From positions 42,909,094-42,973,093 of the forward strand of contig NC_134830.1 in assembly GCF_004210375.1 (NCBI RefSeq): DNA of 64,000 bases, written 5' to 3'. The position numbers and the translations under genes were made by a program. The notes below the pieces were generated by a model, which had not been told where the DNA came from, made no database searches, and was given only the letters and a program-made list of their open reading frames with translations. The stretch is from Tachypleus tridentatus (Eukaryota > Arthropoda > Merostomata > Xiphosura > Limulidae). This document shows positions 1 through 12,800 of this stretch, one piece after another (positions within the stretch are counted from its first letter, which is position 1; every line of letters begins with the position of its first letter).

Positions 1-1422
1 ACTAAACCTTGCTTATCAAAATAGTCATTATAAAAGAAAAGGAAACTGTGAAAGGTGTTCTCAAACATATATTTCTATATATCTTGTGTACACATAATTA
101 AAAGACGTAAATTAGTTTGTGTGTGTATCCTTATATCTGGTGAATCGCTAAACCGATTGTCACAATGTCTGACATATATCTGGCCCACAGGAAATGATAT
201 AGAGGTCAGATCTAAATGCCGACCTCTTCATGTGATCCTCTGAAGTCCTCTATTGTATTCACATGCGTACGTTATCTGGAGTATTTTAAAACAGGATATT
301 ACGTTGAAACAGCAGCACACCATGTAATTTTTTTTTTTTTGCGTTTCCGTAATTTATTAGACCTTCGGAGTATTTTAACACTTCAAGTACGAGACTCATT
401 TCTTTCATCAGTTTTAATAACTTCATCTGTTGTGTCCTGGTAGATAGAATATATCTGATTTCTGATTTTCTGTCGTCTCTCTGTGATTCGACAAAGTCTC
501 AAACAGTACTCTCAGTTTTTATTTTCCTTCGCATCGTGATCAATCCCACCATTCGTTGGTAAAAAAGTAGCCCAAGAGTTGGCTGTGGATGGTGATAACT
601 AACTGCCGTCCCTCTTGTCTTTCACTGCTAAAGTAGCAATGGATAGCGCAAATAGCCCTTGTGTAGCTTTGCGCTAAATTCAACTAAACCAAACCCTATT
701 GTTTCGCGTAGCTTATTCTCAGTATGCAAGTACTATGTAATGTCTACAACTAGTGTAACCTCTCTTATGGACTACGTTTGGAGTTACGGTGAGTGGTCTG
801 CGGTAAATGAGCTAATGTCGCTAATGGTGTAAAATATATTACAAGACAAAAAAAAATGAATAAATAAACGAACTGCTTTGATCATAAAGTTCAATATGAG
901 GCAACTTTTCTCACCAAACTGTAAATGAATCTGGTAAGATATCAGTGTTGTGCAAAGAAAATTAAAATTCATATAAGAGTTTAATTACCTTTTGTTTGGT
1001 TGAATCTGTAGCTATTCCGTTAGTGATGTGGTTGGATCACATTCCTAGGTAGAAAGTAATGTGTAAAAAGTATATATCATTTTTCCTTTATGCCATACGA
1101 AATAATATATCTTGAACTTCAAAACAACGCATTAAACCAAACAATTTAATTGTCTTTACAGTGCGACTAAAATGGTCTTTTTTTTTCGGATTGTGCTGAT
1201 CTGAAATATAGATATTTCTTCAATACATTTAATTACTTTGTTCTCTGTTGTACAAAAATTATTTTAATCCAAACGTATTATAGTTTACGTATGTAATTTA
1301 TGTTATTGTTTTTAATATTAATCAATGTATGACCGTGTATAATAAAGTGTTTCATTGTCCAATGCTGGTTTTCGTTTTTATCAGTTATTCTAGAAACTGA
1401 AATTGTAAAATGTCATTTTCAG
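1..1422 (+). other. papilin intron (partial) with SINE fragment
   Basis: No exon recognised. The last bases are a polypyrimidine tract and AG before the TSP1 exon. It contains a 3' SINE fragment at 537-697; the rest is AT-rich unique-looking sequence. Confidence 0.6.
537..697 (+). repeat. tRNA-SINE fragment (3' body only)
   Basis: Matches the body of the other SINE copies: agtagcccaagagttggc, tggtgataactaactgcc and a tail tagctttgcgctaaattcaa. The tRNA-like head is missing. Confidence 0.75.
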
Positions 1423-1602
1423 TGTTCAACCAAATGCGGATTAGGAGTCCAAACAAGAGCTGTCTTCTGTGGTCTTTGGAAAGATAACGAAATTACAAAA
1501 TTTTCCGAAGACTCCTGCAAACTAAGCAAAAAACCTTCCGTAATTCAGAACTGCACACTAGGTCCTTGTCCACCATCTTGGTTTGCAGCTCCATGGAACA
1601 GG
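1423..1602 (+). CDS. Ppn: papilin exon: end of one TSP1 repeat and start of the next
   Basis: Sixty codons, phase 0 at both ends, after a ttttcag acceptor and before gtgggt. The translation opens CSTKCGLGVQTRAVFC, the CSxxCGxGxxxRxxxC core of a thrombospondin type-1 repeat, continues to NCTLGPCPP, and closes with WFAAPWNR, the tryptophan-spaced opening of the next repeat. The intron therefore lies just before the CSxxCG motif. The first tryptophan part of this repeat must sit in an exon upstream of the window. TSP1 repeats of this family are typically O-fucosylated and C-mannosylated; here W-x5-W is spaced as in such sites. Confidence 0.85.
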
Positions 1603-4600
1603 GTGGGTTGGAAATTATTTTATCAAATATTTATTCAAAATAATATCGATGCTTTGTTATATTCAATCAGTCATGCTAAAGTTCTACTTCATTCTTCTAC
1701 TATAAAAGTATTAGAACGTCTACTGACGATAACCCAGTTGATAAATCTCTATATCTAAGAACGTTTACAGTATAAATAGTTTTCAACATACGTAAGATCA
1801 AACACATTCAGTTAAGTTCTGAAACATTTCTTTATAATTTAGACAAGTTACATATTATAATAAGAGTTATCATATGTAACCTGTTTTTCATTCGTAATAT
1901 TATAATGTTCAGTGCAAGTTAAAGGCATTGCATAGACATTAAATTATACCAAATGTTGTAGCTTAATTATTGCTGTCCATTTAAGCTTAATTTGTTTTAA
2001 ATTTATAATATAAATAAATAAACGATAAGAAAACCATCAGGATTTGATCTCTACGTCCAGTATTTTAGAGCCATCTTCGAAATTCTCCTTCTTTGAAAAT
2101 ATATTCAGGCTTAACAATTACCCTTTCCAAAAAGCAAAAATTACAAGCTTGCTCATAAATGTTGAACACAAAAACAATAAGTTATTGTTGCCGTAAATCG
2201 CAGATACACACAGGCATGCTAAATCAACTTTACGTTTTTCTTCCCATATTTTCAGTGGGTTTTGTGTTGTTCAATTTATCTGATTTATAGGAAAGTTAAA
2301 ACTGCCACAGAAATTTGATCCATATCTGATGTGTACAAATTTTATGTAACTTTTAACGGGTTCCCCCCTTCAAGCAGTGTCCCAAGTAAGTTGTAATGAA
2401 TTTTTTTTTATCTACACAATTAAAAGAAATAGTTATTTGTAGTTTAGTTTTAAAAATACAATAAATTATTTAAGCTCCCTGTAACACGATAATGTGTTTA
2501 TACTTTTTTCGTTTATCTACAAATGTAGTGCTCAGAACCATGTGGTGGGGGTGAGAAAACTAGGAAAGTTTTCTGTATTCAAGATGATCACCAGGTACCA
2601 GAAACTCTATGTGATCCAGCAGTACGACCTTTCCACAGAGAACTATGTAACATGCACTCTTGTGATGAAGGTGAAATAAAAATATATATTTATTTAATGG
2701 ATACTAAACAGCAGTTCTCTTTATCTTCAGCGTTAAAAAGCGAAACATTAAATTAACCGAATAAAAAGGTAATACTGATGTTGGTCTTTATCTTAGGATG
2801 GTGTAAACGGAAAATAGTTTACATATAACGAAAAACTTTACTGATAAGTTTTGTCACGTGTATATTTATTCATTTAACTAATAGTGCTAAACTTCTAAAT
2901 GTTGTCACCACTCTACAGACGAAGTGATGGTTTTAGGAGGCTGTAAGAAAACCCGATACGGTTGCTGTCCTGACGGAATTACACCTGCTGGTCCAAATAT
3001 GGACAACTGCCCCCACCCTCACTCATTCCCTGGCGGATGTCAGACTACAGAGTTTGGATGTTGTCAAGATGGTGTTAGTATTGCACAAGGACCATTTAAG
3101 TAAGTTATTAAGATAAGCAATATATTTTCAAATGTAAGATATTTAAACATAATATTTGTTCTATTGGACATCGGTTGTTCTCTGAACACTATTCTCCCTC
3201 GTAATACAAGTGTCATGTTTAGCAGAATCATCACATGAAGCTTATATTTTCCAAAATATTATAAGGTTTTTGCTGCAGTACACAATTTTCTGCTATATCT
3301 GTCACATGAATTGTCAAATTATAGAGTGAAGGAGATATGAACGGTATTTTTACAGTTTATTAAAATATCTTAAGTGTCATTACCATTCACTACAATAAAA
3401 CAAGGTACACATAATTATCAGAAACCTCAATATGTAATCCTCTCAAAACCAGGCTTTATGTGTAATTAGTCACAGAAATTAAAAATACGCAAACTTGTTG
3501 TAGAGCGTCATCAAAATCTAATTTATGTGCATGTAAATAATTTATACAGACTAACATAGAACCACATTTTCCATAACGTGCACCTTGCTATAGTGTTAAA
3601 GTGAGCACCATAAAATGGCATCTGAAACCGTTTTTGAAACTGCAACCTAACATTTGACATACAAGTTTAAAGACGTTTCCATAATAAATAGGTAATAGTT
3701 AAAACTTGATAGAAATATTGGTTTAAAACTTATCATTCTGAATAAAATTTGGTTTTAGTAAAAGACTATTATTTGCAGAAATATTTGTAAACTATTTTAC
3801 TTTATTAGATTTGGGTGTCTTGCCTTGCCATCCTGTACTGAAACCAAGTTTGGGTGTTGTCCCGATGGTGTAACTCCTGCTGTAAACGAAACGAGCGGCT
3901 GTCCCCTAATAGAGAACTGTTTTCAAACCAGATACGGTTGCTGTCCTGATAAATTAACACCAGCTTCTGGTCCAAACTTTAATGGCTGTTCAGAAATTTC
4001 CATTGCAATAGAATGTGCTTCAACTGAATTTGGTTGCTGTCATGATGGAACCACACCGGCTTTGGGTCCAAATTATTTGGGTTGTGAGGTTGGCATATCA
4101 TCCGGTGAGAACTGTAATGAATCAGCTTATGGATGTTGCTCTGATGGACTCATTCCTGCCACTGGTCCTAATGGACAAGGATGTTCCGAAACTTCAGAAT
4201 CTCTCTTTAATTTTACGGAAGGACAACGATATCATGCGTGCCAGAATAGTGAATTTGGTTGCTGTCCAGATGGGGTCTCCATGGCTACTGGACCTTTGTA
4301 CACGGGATGTAATGATATTGAAGGAAGTGGAGATATTTTATCCGACTGCCAAAATACATTATTTGGTTGTTGCCCTGACAACCAAAGATTTGCAAAAGGA
4401 CCCGAAGGTGAAGGCTGTGATGACAATAAACCTTTAAAAAAAGAAAAATGCATTGAGAGCAAGTTTGGATGTTGTCCAGACAAGATATCGCCCGCAGAAG
4501 GACCAAATGGTCAAGGTTGTAAGATAATAAATAATACAGATTGTAGGATTTCACCATTTGGTTGTTGTCCCGACGGAAAATCAATAGCTTCAGGTCCAAG

Positions 4601-6756
4601 GTAGGATTTTATTCTTAGACTCTGTTCATTTATAGTTTTTTAAGTAGTGCTATATTTCAATTTTACACAAAGAGACAAAACGTCAATTTCTTGTTAAGTT
4701 GTGCAGAAACAAAGTATAAGCCGGAAATTATGTTGGAGACTGACAAGAACAAGTATAATGTTGAAGCAGTAACATGTGACCTTACACATTGTTAAACAAA
4801 TATAAGAAGATATAATTGATGTTTGTTAATCTCTATCTAAAAACGTGTATAGTTGGTTGTTATAGTGCAATAGAAAACGTTTTCTGACGGTAAATACATT
4901 CGCAGTTGACATTAGTGTATTTAGCTTAGAATTAATTTATTATCTGCCTTGTAAATAGTAAAACAAATATTGAAGTCTTAACATTCTTATAATCGTTTAT
5001 TCCTTTGAAATGAAACAATTTTCTATTTATTAAAATGTATTATTTAACCTTATAATAAGCGGTTATGAAAATGTAGGTTATAAACAGGAACGATTATCTG
5101 TAAAAACCTTTTGTCATTTTCTTAGTTTTGAATTAAATGAAATTTCAGTGATCGAATTTAGGTGTTGTTTGTTTGATATTTTATAGTTTGTGATTGATAG
5201 TTTCGATATGTTGTAAATTCCCGCATAAGGTAACTGACTTACACTAATTTACAAAAGTGAATCTTCCATTTAATTCACGATAATGTTTTTTTTAATTTGC
5301 AAAATGAATAAAAAAATTCCATGAATAATAATTCTCTGATGGGACAGCGGCATGTTTCGGATGTACAATGCTAAAATCTAGAATTCGATTTCCCGCGATT
5401 AACACAGCAGACAGTCTTTTGGCTTTGTTCTGAAAAAAAGACAAACACGTCCATGGATAATAAAGAGGTCATAAACATATCAAGTAATCATTTTATCTAT
5501 TATAGTTCTGTTTTTACTAAGTTGTGTATTTTTAATTAATTGTTATTGCAAAATTGAACAATGTTGTATTTGTATAGAATTGTTCCTTTGTTATGTTTCT
5601 ATATAGTTATCACGGCTGCTTATGTCAGACCTTTCCTTTCGGATGCTGTCAAGATGGGCTTCTTCCTGCAGACGGACCAAATTTCCAAGGATGTGACTGT
5701 AAAGGATCCAGATTTGGTTGTTGCCCAGATGCAACTACTATGGCTCAAGGACTTAATTACCAAGGTTGCCCGTGTAACACTTTTCCACATGGATGCTGTT
5801 TTGATGATATCACACCAGCTGTAGGGCCTGATATGCAAGGATGTCCTTGTAATTCTATGCCCTATGGTTGCTGCCCTGATGAAAAGACAATGGCTGAAGG
5901 TCCTCATTTTGAAGGATGTCCTTGTAATTCTATGCCCTATGGTTGCTGCCCTGATGAAAAGACAATGGCTGAAGGTCCTCATTTTGAAGGATGTCCTTGT
6001 AATTCTATGCCCTATGGTTGCTGCCCTGATGAAAAGACAATGGCTGAAGGTCCTCATTTTGAAGGATGTCCTTGTAATTCCATGCCATATGGTTGCTGTC
6101 CTGATGAAAAGACAATGGCTGAAGGTCCTCATTTTGAAGGTTGTCCTTGTAATTCTATGCCATATGGCTGCTGTCCTGATGATAAGACGATGGCTGAAGG
6201 TCCTCATTTTGAAGGTTGTCCGTGTTCGTCTATGCCATATGGCTGCTGTCCTGATGAAAAGACTCCAGCAGAAGGTCCTCAATTTGAAGGTTGTCCTTGC
6301 AGTTCTATGCCTTTTGGCTGTTGTCTAGATGCCAAGACAGCTGCTTTGGGACCAAATTATAAAGGCTGTTCACAAGTCACCTTAACTGGAATTACCTCTT
6401 ACGAAGGTAAGAAAGAGAAAGTGATTTTTTCATACATAAATATTCGAAACGGTTAACAGTGCTTCATAAAAAAATGTTAACAAATATCATACAGTTTCGA
6501 AAAATTTAAGGGAAATAAATAATATAGCATTTTCACCTTTAAATTTTACAACATAGGTTCTGACTCTAATACAAGAAGTTCGTATGTAATTACAAGATTT
6601 ATTAGGTTGTGCAGTAGGTTATTAGACTTAAATAAATCCATCTAAGTAACACTGGGTATAATGTATTGTATTTATATTCTTCTTTTATAGAAATAATATT
6701 TACTGGACTTTAATTGAAACTGCTGGAGATTGTTGTGAAGATGCAAATTACTTGCA

Positions 6757-6804
<48 letters not shown>

Positions 6805-9800
6805 TAAAACACAAAATACAGTTGGATGTACATTAATATTACAACTGCTGTTGAATCAATTAATGATTTTTTCATGTAAATTTCGATGGTGAATTAAAGT
6901 CATTTAAGTCTGGATTTCTTTGAAGAATTTAAAACTGAATTGAGGCTAGATTTGAACCTGAATTTTGATCCTTTTACCAAATAGATGATATTTTTAATGC
7001 CCAATCTTTCTAGAAAAGTGTATAAATTTAAATTAGACAAAGATAATGCATGCATTATATATATTGCAAATATATACGGGCTCAATTAATTTACTTAACA
7101 ATGTAAAATACTAACTTCTCTACCCAGTTCTCCATCAGTTTATTACATAAGAAAGTTTTGTTTGTGTCAATTTCGTGCAAAGTCACACAAGGGCTATCTG
7201 CACTAGCTATCCATAATTTATCACTTTAAGACTACAGGAAAGTCACCTATTCATCACGACCCACCGCCAGCTCTTGGGTTACTCTTTTCCCAAGGAATAA
7301 TAAGAATAATCGTTACATTATAAAACTCCCACAGCTGAAATGTCGAGAATATGTGATATGACGGAGATTCGAACCCGCGACTCAAAGATTAATAGTCGAG
7401 CACCCTAACCATCAGGGCGTGCCAGGCCCTACATAAGAAAAAAATCATCAAACTGATTATTTACAACATAGTGGCTCAGAAACAAATGATTAATGTTTTC
7501 AGGTACAGCCTGAATAAAATATAATAAGAAATAGACACTCTTAAACAATGACAGAAATGTTTTCATTCATAGGTGTCAGTTTATTAAATAGGAAAATATA
7601 AATATAAAAAGATTTTTATTTAGACAAGTCAAATTATTTTACATTCTTTTAACCAAGTTTTTCTTTTCTCTTACGCAGAGACATTTATTTAATAATTATC
7701 TAGTACTACATCACATCATTTACATATACCTATAAGATATCCACTCGTATAAGAAAATGTCATATTGGGTGTGTATGATGCGAATTAATGTAAAGACCAA
7801 GGCTAGGTGGATAAGGCACTCGACTCGTAATCCGAGGGTTGCGGGTTCAAATCCCCGTCACACCAAACATGCTTGCCCTTTCAGCTGTGAGGGCGTTATA
7901 ACGTAACAGTCAGTCCCACTATCCTTTGATAAAAGAGTAGCCTAAGAGTTGGCGGCGGATGGTAATGACTAGCTGCCTTCCCTCTAGTCTTACACTGCTA
8001 AATTAGGGACGGATAGCTCAGATAGCCCTCGAGTAGCTTTGCGCGAAATTCAAAACAATAACAAATAAAGTAATATCAAACCCATATTCTAAAATTCACT
8101 ACATTTAAGTAATCCGAAGGTCGCGAGTTCGAATCCTCGTCTTACCAAACATACTTTACGCTAAATTTCCAAACAAACAAACGCTGCTTTACAAAATAGT
8201 TATATTTAATTTTACAAATGTTTTCAACAAGAGTCTGTAACATTACATCGCCATTAAGTAAATGGACCGTGTCCAACGAAGACATATAAAATAGTTAAGT
8301 TAGTTATCCCTTGTACTGGAACATTATCCGATCCGAAATATTACACCATGATGTACGAAAGATAGATCAAAATGGAGGAATATTTGACCTGGTGTTGTCT
8401 ATCCAATCATCTACAAGTGTTTTCAGTAGCTTATTACAAACTTTTTTACATTGGAACATCATTAAAATGAGCCCTTTAGTTACAACTTTTAGTTGGAAAA
8501 AATTATAAAAAAATTATATTTCGGTATAACAAATTTGATCTTAAAAGTGTGTTATAGTTGTTTCGGCTCTCTCGACGACCCATAACTGTGCGTCTCACTA
8601 GTTGAGAATAACTGGTTTAGACCATATTTCCTAACCTTGAATCGTGAAGATAGGTTTCAAAAAAAGAAAGAAATGACAAACATGTTTCACAAATTGTACA
8701 TTTAAAATCATTAAAACCACAATGTAATTTCTATTATTACCAGAAAAACAAAAGATTGAGGTAAAAAATCAGTGAAAGATGTGTTATCAAACGTTACACA
8801 TTTCTACAATCATTTCTTTAAAGATGTGTTATCAAACGTTACACATTTCTACAATCATTTCTTTAAAGATGTGTTATCAAACGTTACACATTTCTACAAT
8901 CATTTCTTTAAAGATGTGTTATCAAACGTTACACATTTCTACAATCATTTCTTTAAAGATGTGTTATCAAACGTTACACATTTCTACAATCATTTCTTTA
9001 AAGATGTGTTATCAAACGTTACACATTTCTACAATCATTTCTTTACCAATAATGAACTTTTTTTTTACATTTAACTACAAATAAATTCAGTACTTCTGCG
9101 GACTTATGACGTTAGAATCCTGGTTGCGATACACGTGGTAAGCAGAGTACGAATAATGTAGTTTTGTACTTAATTACAAACAAACACTATTATACAAATT
9201 CTGAAAGTTGGTTATAATCCAGTTAAACATTCTAAAACCCCAGTCATTGATCAATGAGTAAATGTCGTAAGAAAACAAAACCCTAACATACCCACAAAAT
9301 ATACAAGGAAAAATAAACTGGATGTTTTTTACGCAGTGCCACTGAAAGTGTTCTGTTTCAAGGGTAAATAAAACAAATATTAACAGTGACAATTATTTTG
9401 ATTCCTTGTTTTTTTAATTTCATATGCCATACTATGTTGTAGTCTACAGAAGGTATAATGTTTCTCGTGATTTATAGCGTGCGAATGTTTTGCTAACGTC
9501 ATGACAGTAAAAACTGCAAAGTAAAGTTTCTACTGACTATTGGTTCGAGTGGTTAAAACAGGTTATTTCACCTGGCAGCCTTCGGGGAAATAAGAGATAA
9601 CCAAGTTACATGAATTATCCCATACATAAAAAAACAAAATGGGAAAAACAAATTATGAGAACATGGAAGAAACTCACATAAAACGCAATATGGATTATAG
9701 AAAAAACAAACAATTGTTCAATTTGTAAGTGAAAAGGTTTATATTAAACTTTTTTCTCTTTTGTTTCTTTGTATTTTCCAATTTAAGAAGTCTGCAGTCT

Positions 9801-12800
9801 ACCAAAAGAAAAAGGTCCTTGCCGAAATTTTACGGTCAAATGGTTCTTCGACGTGAACTATGGCGGTTGCATTAGGTTTTGGTACGGAGGTTGTGGAGGA
9901 AATAAAAATAAGTTTATGTCAGAGTCTGAATGTGAAGCAACCTGCACGCACCCTGCCGGCATCGGTAAAACTTTTTATTTAATAAGTAAAATATCTCATA
10001 TATTTTATCCCTAAATTTTAGGTCATCAGGAAAGTTATTTCTTCAAAGCATTTTGCTTATCTTGTGACTTCTTTAAATTCGGTCACTTTAATTTCTTCCA
10101 TTTAAGTAGGTGGTTATTGGTTAAAAAGTAATAGATAAACCACAGCAGAGAGTTATTATAGTTCAAATATATAGACAAGTATATTTGATGTTGTCCTTTC
10201 CATGGATAACAGCATATTTAACCCAAAGTTACCACTGGTTTAGTAGACAGAATAAATAACCATCTTTTTTATTAAACCCGAGAAATTATAGAAATGTCAA
10301 TGTGCTTTTTAACAACACTGGAATAGAAGGAACTTTGCCTAAAAATAACGTGATATTCACAAGCAAGTACTTGTTTTAATGATTATTTTGGTATTAAGAT
10401 AATATCTGGATAGTTAGCAGATTATTTATTCAAAGCTACTTATTCCTTATAAGTTATTTAAAAACTAAGTTTTAAAATAACCGCATGTAAAAAAACTCTG
10501 TAAAAATAATCTCTCAAAAATGGTTATTTATAAATTGTCTATTGTCTAAAAATATATTATAAATAAAAGTGAAAAACAGTTGCTCATACATTATCTGCAG
10601 TAATTAAAATTTGTTTTTTTAGATGCATGTCTTTTACCAAAAGTAGTAGGACCTTGCAAAGGATCGTACAAGTATTGGTATTTCAACAAACACACAGGGA
10701 TTTGTGAACCATTCTCCTACGGAGGTTGCCTTGGAAACAATAACAGATATACAACCAAAGAAGTTTGTGATAAAACCTGCATGCAAAAATCCAACTTAGG
10801 TATGTCATCATCTGTTGGATTTTACTAATCTGAGAAAATCAATATGCTACGCACGAATAAATAATGAGATAACGAAGACAGTATTTATATTAAAATAAAA
10901 TTTCGAAACATGGTGTTTCCTGAAAGGTAGAGTCATGATTGTTCTTGACTTTTACTTTTATTTTAATTCAGAAAAAAACGTGTGTGTAATATTGAATCTT
11001 TGTCTTTTTTTATTGTTCTCAAAGATGAAGGTTTTTCTTTTGTTATCTGAATACATTTCAGTTATATAATTGTTAATCAGTTTCATCGTTACAAACCTTC
11101 TAATAGAATTTAGATGCAAGTTCACCGTTTTACGCTACTTTCGTGTGTGTTTGTTTTTAATTTCGCGCAAAACTACTCAACAGCTATCTGCGCTAGCCGT
11201 CCCTAATTTAGCAGTGTAATTACCACCCACCGCCAACTCTTGGGCTACTCTTTTATCAACGAATTGTGGGATTGACCGTCACTTTATAATGCCCCCACGG
11301 CTGAAAAGGGAGCATGTTTGGTGCCACGGGGATTCGAACCCGCGAACCTCAGATTACAAGTCAAATGCCTTATCACGCCTGGCCATGCCGGGCCTTTTCA
11401 TGTGTGATAGACAGGAAATGATTATAAGTGTGACAACTGTTTTGTGGTAATACATTCATTGAATGCAATATAGATTCCAGATCGACTGTTATAAGGTTTT
11501 TTGTTTACAAAGACAAAGACAACAAGGGAGAAGTCGGCGAACTTTTAATGAGATTTCATGTGAAGCTCGCAACCTAAGTGACACTTCTTTCTTGGCCATT
11601 TTATAAAGGTGTTATTCTGGGAGCATTAACGTGCGTTTTTCTTTTCATAAAACCCAATAACAAACTGTTCATTGATTATTTTAACATACAAATATAGGTA
11701 TGCGTAAGCGTATGTAAGCATGTGTGCACATACGTCACTATCAGTTGCACTATCAAAACATATTCCTATGATTCAGTTACTTTCTGTTTCTTGAAAGAAT
11801 TTCTGGTATTTTAATATCCGACATTACCATAGAAATTACCATCGTATCTAAATACTCATCCATTCTTCTAATATCTCAGATGCGTATTCTAAGCCAACAG
11901 TTTTTCCATTAATATTCCTCAGCTCATACTGTTATTTAATAAAGGAGTCAAAATCCATCAAATAAACAGATCAAAAACATAAGTTTAAACAAATTCAGTA
12001 AATTTGTTGTCATGTGTTGTTGTGGCTTGAACCTAATCAGTATTACATTACTCATAAGATGTTCGTTCTGAACGTAACAAACCGCAACTTACGCATGTTA
12101 CCAACCATGGTGTTTATCCAAACGTTCGTCTGTCTCCCGTTTGAAAAGCTCAACATTCAGTTTTGAAATGATTGGAGAACAGACATGAATAATGTTGGTG
12201 CCAAATTTTATTTCACAAGCAAGATATTCTACACTAAACTGTTAGTAATTAATCACAATATCATTTACATTTCAAACGTGACTTTGGCTCTGAGTGGAGC
12301 CAAGAGTGCAACATAATTAACCTTTTTAAAATTTATGAAATAATTTAAATTAGTATATTAACTTAACATTTTTCCGTTACTGGGTACGGGTATTTTTACT
12401 GGATTATCTTAACGTTTTTCCGTCCTGGGTTTGTTTGCTTCTAATTATTGTTTAGTAGTTTGTCTGTCCCCTTGTATTCTTGCTTTCTTAATATTCTTTG
12501 TGAAAAGTGAGGCAGAAAGCTTCCACAAGGTCTCACCAGTACCCTCTATTTTGAACTGTTACTAAGCCTGTCTTCAGGTCAGCTTTGCCTTCGATTTCAA
12601 TTTGGCTTCGGCTTATCTTCTCCATTTTATTTTACGTATTTTCCCCTCTTGTGTTCTCAGAAGTTCAGAACAGAGGCTGTTTTATGATGCTGTCCTGTTC
12701 TTTTTATAGCTCATCAACTATCCACATCAATCTTTTCTCATAGGTTCTTCCTTCTGTGTTTGCTCTATGGTCTTTCAACGCTGTGTATTGTTTGTTTTTG

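Larger units (their letters stand above)
6407..9787 (+). other. papilin intron with SINEs and a 45-bp tandem array
   Basis: Intron between the cassette array and Kunitz 1. It holds an (AT)n(GT)n microsatellite, a minus-strand SINE, a plus-strand SINE with a trailing fragment, and six copies of a 45-bp repeat. No exon-like segment is recognised. Confidence 0.6.

Noticed and set aside
2494..2679. Open frame overlapping the TSP1 exon
   Set aside because: It is in a different frame from the CSEPCGGG reading, which matches the domain and both splice phases.
5620..6328. Long open frames on the minus strand and in another plus frame over the cassette array
   Set aside because: They exist only because the 75-bp coding repeat is a multiple of three; the papilin frame with its cysteine pattern explains the region.
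7797..7865. tRNA gene for the SINE head
   Set aside because: The head lacks convincing acceptor-stem pairing and continues into the common SINE body in every copy.
8772..9084. Two 100-codon open frames of perfect internal repeats
   Set aside because: Products of a 45-bp intronic tandem array; no start context, splice signal or family motif.
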